64,000 nucleotides of DNA, from positions 124,001 to 188,000 of the forward strand of contig JAWVEY010000034.1 in NCBI GenBank assembly GCA_033856515.1, given 5' to 3'. Position 1 is the stretch's first letter. Each line of letters begins with the position of its first letter. This stretch comes from JALZKA01 sp033856515. Lineage in GTDB: Bacteria > Actinomycetota > Thermoleophilia > Solirubrobacterales > 70-9. A program made the position numbers and the translations under genes. The notes beneath the pieces are model-generated. The model was not told the origin of the DNA. It ran no database searches and saw nothing but the letters and a program-made list of their open reading frames with translations. Of this stretch, positions 17,671 through 25,600 are shown one piece after another.

Positions 17671-18933
17671 CTATACGCGAACAGGCTCCTCCACTGAGAT
17701 TTCGCCCGACTCGGATTCCGCCTGCTTCTTCCAGTGGTTGAGCTCTCGGCGGGCGACGACCATCTTGTGGACCTCGTCCGGGCCGTCGGCGATCCGCAGC
17801 ATGCGGCTGAAGCGCCACATCGCGGCGAGCGGAGTGTCGTCCGACATGCCGAGCGAGCCGTGCACCTGGATGGCGCGGTCGAGCACGTCCATGACCACGT
17901 TCGCGGCGATGACCTTGATCATCGAGATCTCGCGCCGAGCCGCCTTCTTGCCCTCGGTGTCCATCCGCCACGCGGCCTTCATCGTGAGCAGGCGAGCCTG
18001 CTCGACCTCCATGCGCGATAGCGCAACGAAGTCCTGGATGAACTGCTTCTCGGAGAGCTTGCCGCCGAACGCCTCGCGCTCGTTGGCGCGCCGGCACATC
18101 ATCTCGATCGCCCGCTCAGCCGAGCCGATCGCGCGCATGCAGTGATGGATGCGCCCTGGGCCGAGGCGGTCCTGCGCGATGACGAAGCCGGCCTGGCGCG
18201 GGCCGAGGAGGCTCGCCTCCGGGACGCGGCAGTCCTCGTAGAGGATCTCGCAGTGGCCGGGCCCGCCGTCGTGGCCCATCACCGGGACGGCTCGCACCAG
18301 GTTGAAGCCGGGGTTGTCGGTGGGCACGATGATCATCGAGGCCCGCGCGTAGGGATGGGCGTCGGGGTCGGTTACGACCATCGCGATCGCAAGCGCCGCG
18401 CCGACCGCGCCGGAGGTGAACCACTTGTGGCCGTTGATGACCCACTCGCCGTCCACCAGCTCGGCGCGAGCCTGAAGGCCCGTGGGGTCGGAGCCGGACA
18501 CGGCCGGCTCGGTCATCGAAAAGCACGAGCGGGTCTCGCCGTCGAGAAGCGGCTGGAGCCACTCCTCCTGCTGCTCGGGCGTGCCGTGCTCGGCGAGGAT
18601 CTCCATGTTGCCCGTGTCCGGGGCGGCGCAGTTGAAGGCCATGGGCGCGATTGCGGGAGAGCGGCCCATCTCCTCGCACAGGACGCCGTACTCCCAGTTG
18701 GTGAGGCCCGGGCCGAACTTGTCGTCGGGCAGGAACAGGTTCCACAGGCCGTCGGCCTTCGCTTTCTCGCGAAGCTCGCGGATGATGGCCGGGTAGGCGA
18801 CGCCTGCTCCGGGGCGCACCTCGTCGTCGAGCGCCTTCATCGCCTCGAGCTCCACCGGGAGCACCTCCGAGTCGATGAACGCCCTGACGCGCTCGGAAAG
18901 GTCAATGACGCGGGGGCTGAGATCGAAGTCCAT
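17671..18933 (-). CDS. ACAD10/11-type acyl-CoA dehydrogenase
   Basis: 420 residues from the ATG at 18933; the 40 upstream codons belong to the shadow of the preceding gene. Signature blocks match the ACAD10/11 dehydrogenase domain: L-W-N-L-F-L-P-D, G-P-G-L-T-N-W-E-Y, C-A-A-P-D-T-G-N-M-E, the S-M-T-E-P flavin motif, R-L-G-P-G-R-I-H-H-C-M-R, Q-V-H-G-S-L-G-M-S-D-D-T-P-L-A and R-I-A-D-G-P-D-E-V-H. In ACAD10/11 and LvaC-type systems this enzyme removes the phosphate of a 4-phosphoryl-acyl-CoA made by the APH-type kinase. A matching kinase and HAD protein lie 3 kb away. TAGGCT 7 nt before the ATG suggests its own leaderless promoter, although a 10-nt gap also allows read-through from upstream. Confidence 0.92.
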   Translation of the reverse strand: MDFDLSPRVIDLSERVRAFIDSEVLPVELEAMKALDDEVRPGAGVAYPAIIRELREKAKADGLWNLFLPDDKFGPGLTNWEYGVLCEEMGRSPAIAPMAFNCAAPDTGNMEILAEHGTPEQQEEWLQPLLDGETRSCFSMTEPAVSGSDPTGLQARAELVDGEWVINGHKWFTSGAVGAALAIAMVVTDPDAHPYARASMIIVPTDNPGFNLVRAVPVMGHDGGPGHCEILYEDCRVPEASLLGPRQAGFVIAQDRLGPGRIHHCMRAIGSAERAIEMMCRRANEREAFGGKLSEKQFIQDFVALSRMEVEQARLLTMKAAWRMDTEGKKAARREISMIKVIAANVVMDVLDRAIQVHGSLGMSDDTPLAAMWRFSRMLRIADGPDEVHKMVVARRELNHWKKQAESESGEISVEEPVRV

Positions 18934-18943
18934 GGCTCCCAGC

Positions 18944-19495
18944 CTATTGCGGCATGCGGTAGCGGAGCTCGACCATCCCGTTCTCGTGTGTCTTGGTGCT
19001 GAGGTGGCGCAACTCGCCCTTGACCGCCCGGGCGAAGAACGGCAGACCTTCACCGATGAAGACGGGCACGACCGTGACGATGACCTCGTCGATCAGCTGC
19101 TTGTCGGCCCATTGCGAAGCGAGATTCCCCCCACCGACCATCCAGACGTTCGTTCCACCGGCGGCCTCCATCGCCGCGTCACGGACAACGGAGGCGTCCT
19201 CGCTCGTGAAGCGCACCTCGCCGTCGGGCGGTTGCGGCAGGTCGCGGCTTGTGAAGACCCAGGTCGGCCGGTCGTAGGTCCACTCCTTGATGTGCGCGAG
19301 GATCCACTCGTACGTTGCCGAGCCCATGACCATCGCGCCCACGCCGTCGTAGAACTCGTCGTAGGAGCCATCTGACATCGGCCCGTCGCCAAGGTCCGCT
19401 TCCAGCCCGTAGGTCTGGAGCCAGTCGATGTTGCCGTCGGGTCTGGCGATGTACCCATCGAGCGATGAGGCGGCGTAGTACTGCGTCGAGGCCAC
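18944..19495 (-). CDS. dihydrofolate reductase-family protein (RibD C-terminal-like)
   Basis: 183 residues with the RibD_C/DHFR-like fold. The N-terminus has Y-Y-A-A-S-S-L-D-G-Y-I-A, the central region W-V-F-T-S-R-D-L-P, and the NADPH-site block N-V-W-M-V-G-G-G-N-L-A. This widespread YyaP/YwjB-type family is unlike true FolA and usually has no known substrate. The GTG start has TAGTCT 6 nt upstream (possible leaderless promoter). It sits 19 nt after the TauE gene and 10 nt before the acyl-CoA dehydrogenase. Confidence 0.85.
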   Translation of the reverse strand: MASTQYYAASSLDGYIARPDGNIDWLQTYGLEADLGDGPMSDGSYDEFYDGVGAMVMGSATYEWILAHIKEWTYDRPTWVFTSRDLPQPPDGEVRFTSEDASVVRDAAMEAAGGTNVWMVGGGNLASQWADKQLIDEVIVTVVPVFIGEGLPFFARAVKGELRHLSTKTHENGMVELRYRMPQ

Positions 19496-19514
19496 CGGCC
19501 GAGACTATCCGCGG

Positions 19515-20414
19515 TCAGGTCGCCGCGGCAGCGGGGCGGCCGTTTCGCCGGCTGCGCTGAACCAGTTGAAGTCCGACCAGGAGCCCGATCATCATGCCGC
19601 CGACGATCAACGCCGGAACCACGCCGGCCGCGCCCTCCTTGATCACGAGCGTGGTGCCGGACGCGATCAAGACCACTCCGAGAGCGCCCCTGAGGAATGC
19701 CTGCGGCGCCTTGACCGACAGCCTGGTGCCGATGATCACTCCCGGAACGGACCCGATGAGGATGTTGCCCGCGAGGGCGAAGTCGATGTTGCCGCCGACC
19801 CAGTGCGCCGCCCCCGCGGCCCAAAGGAGGACGGCCGCGTGGAATATGTCCGTCCCGACTACGCGCCGCGGAGTGAGACGGAAGATGGCGATCAGCGCGA
19901 TTGCGATCAGGGTGCCGCTGCCAGCCGAGGTCAGGCCGATCACGAAGCCGGTGACGACTCCCGTGGTGATCGCCGCGATGATGTGGCGCCGGTAGAGGTG
20001 CATTGCGCTCCGCTCCTGGATGACGTCCTTGAAGAAGAGCGTCCGCAGGAGAGTCGCGAATCCGACGACCAGGAGCGCCCCGCCGAGCATGCCCAGCACC
20101 AGTTCCTCGAGCCTCTCCTCGCCGTACTCGTGCTGGAGGATCTCGATCACCCAGACTCCCAGGATCGCCGACGGCACGGACCCAACAGCCATCCAGAACG
20201 CGATGCCGAGGTGGACTGTCTTCAGCTTGAGGTGCTGGAAGCCACCGACGGTCTTGGTGATCGCTGCGTAGAAGATGTCGGTTCCGATCGCCGTGACCGG
20301 GGTGATGTTGAAGATCAGGATCAGGAGCGGCGTCATCAGGGATGCGCCGCCCATGCCGGTCATGCCGACAAGCACGCCAATGCCGAGGCCGAATGCGACG
20401 ATCGCTGGATCCAT
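19515..20414 (-). CDS. TauE/SafE-family sulfite/anion exporter
   Basis: 299 residues, about eight transmembrane helices, with the duplicated TauE/SafE core: the G-M-T-G-M-G-G-A-S-L-M-T-P-L-L motif with T-A-I-G-T-D-I-F-Y-A near the N-terminus and its repeat I-G-L-T-S-A-G-S-G-T-L with V-V-G-T-D-I-F-H-A in the second half. Members export sulfite, sulfoacetate or related anions across the plasma membrane. The gene follows an Rrf2 regulator by 60 nt, and a 7-bp inverted repeat lies in that spacer, so regulation by the neighbour is likely. The substrate is inferred only from the family. Confidence 0.9.
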   Translation of the reverse strand: MDPAIVAFGLGIGVLVGMTGMGGASLMTPLLILIFNITPVTAIGTDIFYAAITKTVGGFQHLKLKTVHLGIAFWMAVGSVPSAILGVWVIEILQHEYGEERLEELVLGMLGGALLVVGFATLLRTLFFKDVIQERSAMHLYRRHIIAAITTGVVTGFVIGLTSAGSGTLIAIALIAIFRLTPRRVVGTDIFHAAVLLWAAGAAHWVGGNIDFALAGNILIGSVPGVIIGTRLSVKAPQAFLRGALGVVLIASGTTLVIKEGAAGVVPALIVGGMMIGLLVGLQLVQRSRRNGRPAAAAT

Positions 20415-20421
20415 GAGGGGG

Positions 20422-20454
20422 CTTTCGAGCTTCTAGACCGACTTAGGTCGAAAG
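20422..20454 (-). promoter_or_regulatory. inverted repeat upstream of the TauE/SafE gene
   Basis: CTTTCGA (20422-20428) and TCGAAAG (20448-20454) flank 19 nt in the 60-nt spacer between the Rrf2 stop and the exporter ATG. It could be an operator for the Rrf2 protein or a small intercistronic hairpin. No U-tract is present. Confidence 0.35.
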
Positions 20455-20474
20455 CGGTTGGAAGGGTAGCGGGG

Positions 20475-20933
20475 CTAGCGTTTATGCCAGGTCTGCGGGT
20501 CGTTCAACATCGCGTCGATCTGCCATGGCAGATGACCCGATGCAAGCTCCTCAAGGGTCACGTTCTCCAAGACGGCCCGGAGGTTGTGCCTCACCGCAAC
20601 CCAGACGTCGCGAAGCTTCTCGGCCGCCCCCTCGTAGTGAAGATCCTCAGGAGCATCCTCGTGGATGTTCGCCAGCGGCCCCTCGACCGCGCGGATCACA
20701 TCGGCGACGGTGATGTCTGCGGCCGGCCGCGCGAGCCAGTAGCCGCCCCGTGCTCCTCGGCGAGCCTGGATGAGGCGGGCATGCTTCATCTCCAGCAGGA
20801 TGTGCTCCAGGAACTGGAGCGGGATCCCCTGCGATTTCGCGAGATGACTGCCCTTGACGGGCTCACCCTCCTCGGCGGCCGCCAACTCGAGCGCCGCTCT
20901 GACGGCGTAATCGGCTTTGGCGCTGATCCTCAT
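20475..20933 (-). CDS. Rrf2-family transcriptional regulator lacking Fe-S cysteines
   Basis: 152 residues from the ATG at 20933, with AGGGGAA immediately upstream. The Rrf2 winged helix is clear: M-R-I-S-A-K-A-D-Y-A-V-R-A-A-L-E-L, then I-P-L-Q-F-L-E-H-I-L and the wing A-R-R-G-A-R-G-G-Y-W-L-A-R-P. The family includes IscR, NsrR and CymR. This member has no cysteine, so it cannot carry an IscR/NsrR-type [2Fe-2S] cluster through Cys ligands; a CymR-like protein-partner or metabolite mechanism is more plausible. It leads the TauE, DHFR-like and perhaps ACAD genes and diverges from a PHP gene. Confidence 0.9.
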   Translation of the reverse strand: MRISAKADYAVRAALELAAAEEGEPVKGSHLAKSQGIPLQFLEHILLEMKHARLIQARRGARGGYWLARPAADITVADVIRAVEGPLANIHEDAPEDLHYEGAAEKLRDVWVAVRHNLRAVLENVTLEELASGHLPWQIDAMLNDPQTWHKR

Positions 20934-20941
20934 TTCCCCTA

Positions 20942-20960
20942 TTGTCGCAAACAAAGTCAA
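20942..20960. promoter_or_regulatory. candidate operator between the Rrf2 and PHP genes
   Basis: In the 59-nt divergent spacer, TTGTC-N9-GTCAA forms an imperfect dyad (TTGAC-N9-GACAA on the other strand). The TTGAC half also resembles a -35 for the Rrf2 gene. This is the natural place for autoregulation. Confidence 0.35.
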
Positions 20961-20992
20961 GAATTCGGTTAAGGGTCGCTACGGTTGGGCCG

Positions 20993-21811
20993 ATGATCGA
21001 TCTTCAGTCGCACTCGGTCGTCTCCGACGGCCAGCTCGAACCGGCCGATGTCGTCCGAGCAGCCGCCGGGGCCGGGATCACGGTGATGGCGCTGACCGAC
21101 CACGATGGCGTCGCCGGCGTCGCCGAGGCGAATGCCACCGCCGAGGAGCTCGGCATCCAGAACGTTCCCGCGGTCGAGATGTCCTGCGTTCATAAGTACT
21201 CGGAGGACCTCCACATCTGCGGCTATTGGGTGGATATCGAGGCGATCCAGCCTGCATGCGACCGCGCTCAGCAGGAGCGTGTCGATCGCGCGAAGGAGAT
21301 CATCTCCCGCCTCAACGAGCACGGGGTGGACGTCACTTTCGAGGGCGCGGTCGCTAAGGCGGGTGCCGCTGACGCCATCGGCCGGCCGCACATCGCTAAG
21401 GCCGCCGGCGCCGGCCCCGACTTGGGCCCGTTCTTCGAGGAATATCTGGTGCCTGGCGCCAAGGCGTTCGTCTCACGCAGCTGGCCCAGCGCCGAGGAGG
21501 CCGTCAAGCTGATCCACGAGGCGGGGGGCGTGGCCGTCGTTGCCCATCCCTACTGGGACGTGCAGGCCCCCGAGCAGGTTCGCGACTTGGTCGAGAGCCT
21601 CGTCCGCGACGTCGGCCTCGACGGGATCGAAACCTTCTACCCGCCGCACACCGCCGAGCAGACGAAGCACTGCCTCGAACTATGCGAAGAGTTCGGCCTG
21701 GTCCCGACCGCATCCTCCGACTTCCACGGCCCGACGCACAAGACGTTCAGCCGCTGGGGCGCGTACGACACCTACGGGCTCGGCGAGCCGCGGGTCCCCG
21801 AAAAGCCCTAG
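20993..21811 (+). CDS. PHP-domain phosphoesterase (YciV/RNase AM-like)
   Basis: 272 residues starting M-I-D-L-Q-S-H-S. PHP metal ligands are visible: L-Q-S-H-S at the start, T-D-H-D-G near residue 40, E59-like V-E-M-S-C, a central H-I-C-G-Y and R-P-H-I-A block, V-A-H-P-Y-W-D near 183-189 and S-D-F-H-G near 240. This is the pattern of nucleoside 3',5'-bisphosphate phosphatase/5'-3' exonuclease proteins (YciV family). A TACGGT hexamer 7 nt before the ATG suggests leaderless expression. The stop overlaps the convergent acyltransferase stop by 4 nt (CTAG). Confidence 0.9.
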   Translation: MIDLQSHSVVSDGQLEPADVVRAAAGAGITVMALTDHDGVAGVAEANATAEELGIQNVPAVEMSCVHKYSEDLHICGYWVDIEAIQPACDRAQQERVDRAKEIISRLNEHGVDVTFEGAVAKAGAADAIGRPHIAKAAGAGPDLGPFFEEYLVPGAKAFVSRSWPSAEEAVKLIHEAGGVAVVAHPYWDVQAPEQVRDLVESLVRDVGLDGIETFYPPHTAEQTKHCLELCEEFGLVPTASSDFHGPTHKTFSRWGAYDTYGLGEPRVPEKP

Positions 21812-22476
21812 CCGCTCTCGCGTAGCTTCGCGTCGTTCGCGGCTGCCCTGCGCCGGCGGCCCGACTGTGCGATCGGCGCCAGCGCCCGGATCTCAGCGAG
21901 CAGGCGGACCGGGAGCGCCGCCGCATCCTCGCCTTCGCGCACGCCGCCCTCGGCCGGCGGGAAGAAGGCGACCCTGATGCGCGGGCGCTTTGGGAAGCGG
22001 ACGATGTCAACCGCTCCCGTAACGGTCACGCAGACGATCGAAGCTTCGGGAACGGCGACGGCAAGGCGCCCCAAGCCGCTACGAGCCCGAAGCGTCGCCC
22101 CGCGCGAGATCGTGCCCTCTGGGAATACGCCGATACAGGCGCCCTCGCGGAGCTGGCGGATCGCCTCGTCGAGCGCGCCCGCATCCGCGGCGCCGCGCTT
22201 GATCGGGATCTGGCCCATGCCTCGCAGGATCGGAGCCAGGCCGGGGATGTCCCACAGGCTGGCTTTCGCGAGCGCGCGGATCTGGCGGCGCTTGCGCCCT
22301 GCCATTCCGATCGCGACGGGATCCCATTGCGAGTCGTGATTCCCGACGATCAGGACGGGCCCCGATGTAGGCAGAAGCTCGGCGCCTTCGACTTCCATCC
22401 GGCCCCACCAGCGCACAATCGGTGCACAGGCTGCCATGACGAATCGGTAGGTGCGTGAAATGGGCTCGGGCGTCAA
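21808..22476 (-). CDS. 1-acyl-sn-glycerol-3-phosphate acyltransferase (PlsC-like)
   Basis: 222 residues of the PlsC fold. The catalytic motif is N-H-D-S-Q-W-D near residues 47-53 (N-H-x4-D) and the phosphate-binding motif is V-F-P-E-G-T-I-S near 118. Additional blocks are G-Q-I-P-I-K-R-G and a hydrophobic N-terminal segment that anchors it to the membrane face. It acylates lysophosphatidate at sn-2 in phospholipid synthesis. The C-terminus ends in an Arg/Ala-rich tail. It diverges from the matrixin gene; start region and that gene's promoter overlap. Confidence 0.88.
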   Translation of the reverse strand: MTPEPISRTYRFVMAACAPIVRWWGRMEVEGAELLPTSGPVLIVGNHDSQWDPVAIGMAGRKRRQIRALAKASLWDIPGLAPILRGMGQIPIKRGAADAGALDEAIRQLREGACIGVFPEGTISRGATLRARSGLGRLAVAVPEASIVCVTVTGAVDIVRFPKRPRIRVAFFPPAEGGVREGEDAAALPVRLLAEIRALAPIAQSGRRRRAAANDAKLRESG

Positions 22477-22481
22477 AGTGC

Positions 22482-22510
22482 TTGACCTCGGGAAGCGGAG
22501 ACCTTACGAT
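22482..22510 (+). promoter_or_regulatory. leaderless sigma-A-type promoter of the matrixin gene
   Basis: TTGACC at 22482-22487, 17-nt spacer, TACGAT at 22505-22510. The -10 box ends 6 nt before the ATG at 22517, so transcription should begin at the A of the start codon. Confidence 0.6.
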
Positions 22511-22516
22511 GCGGGC

Positions 22517-23230
22517 ATGCGGAGGGGACAGGGAACCGCGATCGTCGCTGCGATCGTTGCCACGACAGGGATCTTGGCGCTCACGAGCGCACCCGCAGGA
22601 GCCGGCGAGCCCGCGCAGTCCGGCACGGTGGTGACGCCCTTCGAGCAGCCCTCGGCCTTCCCCAGGTTCAACACCTTCCCGTGGTACTGGGCCGGCAACC
22701 CCGCGGTGATCACCGTCGACAACAAGATCAGGAAGCTCCGCGACCCGATCAAGAAGGCCCTCTCGATCTGGAACCACAGCGGCATCGACATCAAGTGGAA
22801 GCTCAAGTCGAGCGACGCTGACGTGAAGGTCGTCCCGTACGGCAACCTCCCATGCGGATTCGGCTTGGCGACGACGAACTACAACCCGAACGGCCAGGCA
22901 TACGAGGCGATCGTCAACCTCGGGACCAACAGCAACCCGAAGAAGTGCCTCTTCACGGACGTGATCACCGCCGCACACGAGTTCGGCCACGTGCTGGGCC
23001 TCGATCACGAGGACGACAAGTGCGCCGTCATGAACTCGAGCTCCACGTCAGGTTTCGCCCCGGGCGACGACCCGAACCCTTCCTGGCCGACCCAGTGCGA
23101 CCCGCAGACCGACAAGTGGTACTGCCGGGTCCTCTCCGAGGACGACCTAAAGGGCGCGAAGACGATCTACGGCGGCCACCCGAAGGTCAAGAGCCCCGAG
23201 TTCTGCCCGGTGTCCGAACCCCTGCGCTAG
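22517..23230 (+). CDS. secreted matrixin-like zinc metalloprotease
   Basis: 237 residues from the ATG at 22517. A signal peptide covers ~1-28 (A-G-A-G end). The zinc site is H-E-F-G-H-V-L-G-L-D-H near residue 155 (HExxHxxGxxH), followed about eight residues later by C-A-V-M-N, the Met-turn; this is the M10 metzincin layout. Conserved cysteine pairs (around residues 113, 133, 170, 194, 201, 235) suggest disulfides outside the cell. There is no propeptide cysteine switch. A well-placed leaderless promoter precedes it. Substrate unknown. Confidence 0.85.
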   Translation: MRRGQGTAIVAAIVATTGILALTSAPAGAGEPAQSGTVVTPFEQPSAFPRFNTFPWYWAGNPAVITVDNKIRKLRDPIKKALSIWNHSGIDIKWKLKSSDADVKVVPYGNLPCGFGLATTNYNPNGQAYEAIVNLGTNSNPKKCLFTDVITAAHEFGHVLGLDHEDDKCAVMNSSSTSGFAPGDDPNPSWPTQCDPQTDKWYCRVLSEDDLKGAKTIYGGHPKVKSPEFCPVSEPLR

Positions 23231-23234
23231 CCCA

Positions 23235-23777
23235 CTAGTTCTTCGCGATGAACCCGTTGTCCTCGAGGTAGGTCAGGATCTGCTGCGCTGACTCCTCGGG
23301 GGACTGGTCGGCCGTCTCGACGACAATCTCGGCGTTCTCGGGCTCCTCGTAGGGATCGGAAACGCCGGTGAACTCCTTGATCTCGCCGGAGCGCGCCTTG
23401 GCGTAGAGGCCCTTTGTGTCGCGCTCCTCGCAGACCTCCACCGAGGCCTTCGCGTACACCTCGATAAAGCGGTCGTCCATCATCTGGCGCGCTTCGTCGC
23501 GGATCGCACGGTAGGGCGAGATGGCGGCCGTGATGACCGGCACGCCGTTGCGCGAAAGCAGGTTCGCCACGAAGGCGATTCGGCGGATGTTCGTGTCGCG
23601 GTCCTCCTTCGAAAAGCCAAGGCCCTTCGAGAGGTTCTCGCGCACGACGTCGCCGTCGAGCACCTCGAGCTTCGAACCGCGGCTCAGGAGGTCCTTGACG
23701 AGCACATTGGTAATCGTGGTCTTACCGGCTCCGGAGAGGCCGGTGAACCACAGGGTGAATCCCCTTTGGTTAGCCAT
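23235..23777 (-). CDS. cysC: adenylylsulfate kinase
   Basis: 180 residues from the ATG at 23777, which lies inside the last codons of sat (8-nt overlap). P-loop G-L-S-G-A-G-K-T-T near residue 13, L-D-G-D-V-V-R near 38, and A-A-I-S-P-Y-R identify APS kinase, which phosphorylates APS to PAPS. It is the last gene of a sir-cysH-sat-cysC operon. The upstream reductase has Fe-S cysteines of APS reductases, so PAPS made here may serve sulfotransferases rather than reduction; this is inference. Confidence 0.95.
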   Translation of the reverse strand: MANQRGFTLWFTGLSGAGKTTITNVLVKDLLSRGSKLEVLDGDVVRENLSKGLGFSKEDRDTNIRRIAFVANLLSRNGVPVITAAISPYRAIRDEARQMMDDRFIEVYAKASVEVCEERDTKGLYAKARSGEIKEFTGVSDPYEEPENAEIVVETADQSPEESAQQILTYLEDNGFIAKN

Positions 23778-24840
23778 CTGAGTTGTCCTCCTTGTAAGCG
23801 TCAATCAGGATCTCTGCGACCTCGTCCCGCGAGAACTCGTGCGGCGGCTTCTCTCCCGCCTCGAGCATCTCGCGCACCTTGGTCCCCGAGAGGAACAGGT
23901 GCGACTCCTGCGGGTGAGGGCAGGTCTTCGCCGAGCCCATGCCTTCGCACTCGTTGCACCAGAACGTGTGCTCGAAGAACAGCGGCGTGATGCCAAGTTC
24001 TTCAGTGTCGATGTCGTCGAAGATCCGCTGCGCGTCGTAGGTGCCGTAGTAGTCACCGACGCCGGCATGGTCGCGGCCCACGATGAAGTGGGTGCAGCCG
24101 TAGTTCTTGCGGATGATCGCGTGTAGGACAGCCTCGCGCGGGCCTGCGTAATGCATCTTGCCGGGGTTGACCCCGAGCATCACGTGGTCCGGGTGGTAGT
24201 AGTTGTCCATCAGGACCTCGTAGCACTTCATCCTCACGTCAGCGGGGATGTCGCCCTTCTTGGTCTCGCCGATAAGCGGGTGGATGTAGAGGCCATCGCA
24301 GATCTCGAGCGCGGCCTTCGTGAGGTATTCGTGCGCCCGGTGGATCGGGTTGCGGGTCTGGAACGCGACGATGCGCTTCCAGCCGCGGTCGGCGAAGGCC
24401 TTCTTCGACTCCTCGGTCGTCTGGTAGCGCTTCATGAACGCTTCCTCGTGGTCCGGGAGCGCATCGACCTCGATCGGCCCGGCCAGACAGCGGTTGCCCT
24501 CCTCGCGGATGGCCGCGACACCCGGGTGATCGTTGTCGGTCGTCAGATAGACCTTCTCGGCCTCGAGCTCGACGTCCTTCTCGTAGATCTCCTCGACGGT
24601 GAGGCGGCCGAGCTCCTTGCCATTGGGCGCGGTCAGCTCGACGGTGTCGCCTACGGAGCACTCGAGGTCGGTCGCGAGGGTGATCGGGATCGACCAGATC
24701 TCGCCCGATGTGAGGCGCATGTTCTCGCAGACCGACTTCCAGTCCTCGGAGCCCATGAAGCCGGTGAGCGGGGCGAAGCCTCCGTTCCCGATGAGCTCAA
24801 AGTCAGAGGCTTGTCGGTTCGATAGCTGAAGCTCAGCCAT
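23770..24840 (-). CDS. sat: sulfate adenylyltransferase (single-chain ATP sulfurylase)
   Basis: 356 residues of the Sat/MET3-type enzyme, not the CysDN heterodimer. Q-T-R-N-P-I-H-R-A-H is the ATP/sulfate site and G-R-D-H-A-G-V-G the second nucleotide motif. A zinc-binding cluster C-N-E-C-E...C-P-H lies near residues 290-308, as in many bacterial Sat proteins. It forms APS from ATP and sulfate. The start overlaps cysH by 8 nt and the stop overlaps cysC by 8 nt, so translation of the operon is coupled. The N-terminus is shorter than that of many ~390-residue homologues, but the core is complete. Confidence 0.96.
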   Translation of the reverse strand: MAELQLSNRQASDFELIGNGGFAPLTGFMGSEDWKSVCENMRLTSGEIWSIPITLATDLECSVGDTVELTAPNGKELGRLTVEEIYEKDVELEAEKVYLTTDNDHPGVAAIREEGNRCLAGPIEVDALPDHEEAFMKRYQTTEESKKAFADRGWKRIVAFQTRNPIHRAHEYLTKAALEICDGLYIHPLIGETKKGDIPADVRMKCYEVLMDNYYHPDHVMLGVNPGKMHYAGPREAVLHAIIRKNYGCTHFIVGRDHAGVGDYYGTYDAQRIFDDIDTEELGITPLFFEHTFWCNECEGMGSAKTCPHPQESHLFLSGTKVREMLEAGEKPPHEFSRDEVAEILIDAYKEDNSDG

Positions 24841-25600
24841 TTATTCCGCACTCGGTCCGGTCGGTTCCGGCCCAGCGGCCGGCTCGGGCATCTTCGCCCG
24901 CGCCGGGCTTGGAGGTGCAGGGCATGCACCCAATTGATGGGTAGCCCTGGTCGTGAAGTGGGTTATAAGGCACGTGGTTTTCCTTTATGTAGGTCCAGAC
25001 TTGCTTTTCATCCCAGTCGGCCAGGGGGTTCAGCTTCCAGCGATCGAATCGCGGGTCCCAGCCGAATCGGGGGGCATTGGCGCGAGTCTCGGAATCCTGC
25101 CTGCGGACACCTGAGACCCAGCAATCGACCCCTTCGAGGGCGCGGCGCATGGTAGCGACCTTGCGCGGTGCGCAGCACTCGTCGTTTGGACCCCACTCAC
25201 CGGCGTGCCAGCGCTCGCTGAGCCCTGGCGGGTTGTCTTGGACGAAGCGTTGGAACTCGATTCCGAAGTGGTCGGCGAGCTTGTCGCGGGTTTCGTAGGT
25301 CTCGGGGAAGAGGAGCTCGGTGTCGACGTAGACGAAGCGGGCAGCGGGATCGACGCGGTGCGCCATGTCGGCGATCACCGAGGTCGTCTTCTGGAAAGAG
25401 ACCGCGAAGGTCAGCTTTGAACCGAAGGTTTCGACCGCCCATTCGATCGCCTCCTGCGCGCCCATCTCCTCGACTTCGGCGGAGATCTCCGCAGGGTCGA
25501 CGGAGCGGCCGCCGATCGTCGGCAGCGGCCGGTGGCCGTTCCCGTTCTCAGCTACAGGCGCGTCGTCCAGCGGCCGGATTCGGATGACGGTTCCGCTCAT
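24833..25600 (-). CDS. cysH: phosphoadenylyl-sulfate/adenylyl-sulfate reductase (Fe-S type)
   Basis: 255 residues from the ATG at 25600 (overlaps the sir stop as ATGA). The PAPS-reductase fold is shown by V-S-F-Q-K-T-T-S-V and the Y-V-D-T-E-L-L-F-P block. Four cluster cysteines are present, C142-C143 and C225/C228, the pattern of [4Fe-4S] APS reductases that is missing in enteric PAPS reductases. The catalytic Cys is C251 in T-E-C-G-I near the C-terminus. It reduces APS to sulfite with thioredoxin. The sulfite goes to the sir product encoded just upstream. Confidence 0.93.
   Translation of the reverse strand: MSGTVIRIRPLDDAPVAENGNGHRPLPTIGGRSVDPAEISAEVEEMGAQEAIEWAVETFGSKLTFAVSFQKTTSVIADMAHRVDPAARFVYVDTELLFPETYETRDKLADHFGIEFQRFVQDNPPGLSERWHAGEWGPNDECCAPRKVATMRRALEGVDCWVSGVRRQDSETRANAPRFGWDPRFDRWKLNPLADWDEKQVWTYIKENHVPYNPLHDQGYPSIGCMPCTSKPGAGEDARAGRWAGTDRTECGING

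Noticed and set aside
19566..20972. 468-residue plus-strand ORF opposite the TauE and Rrf2 genes
   Set aside because: It spans two clear minus-strand genes and their spacer and is Asp/His/Arg-rich low-quality sequence.
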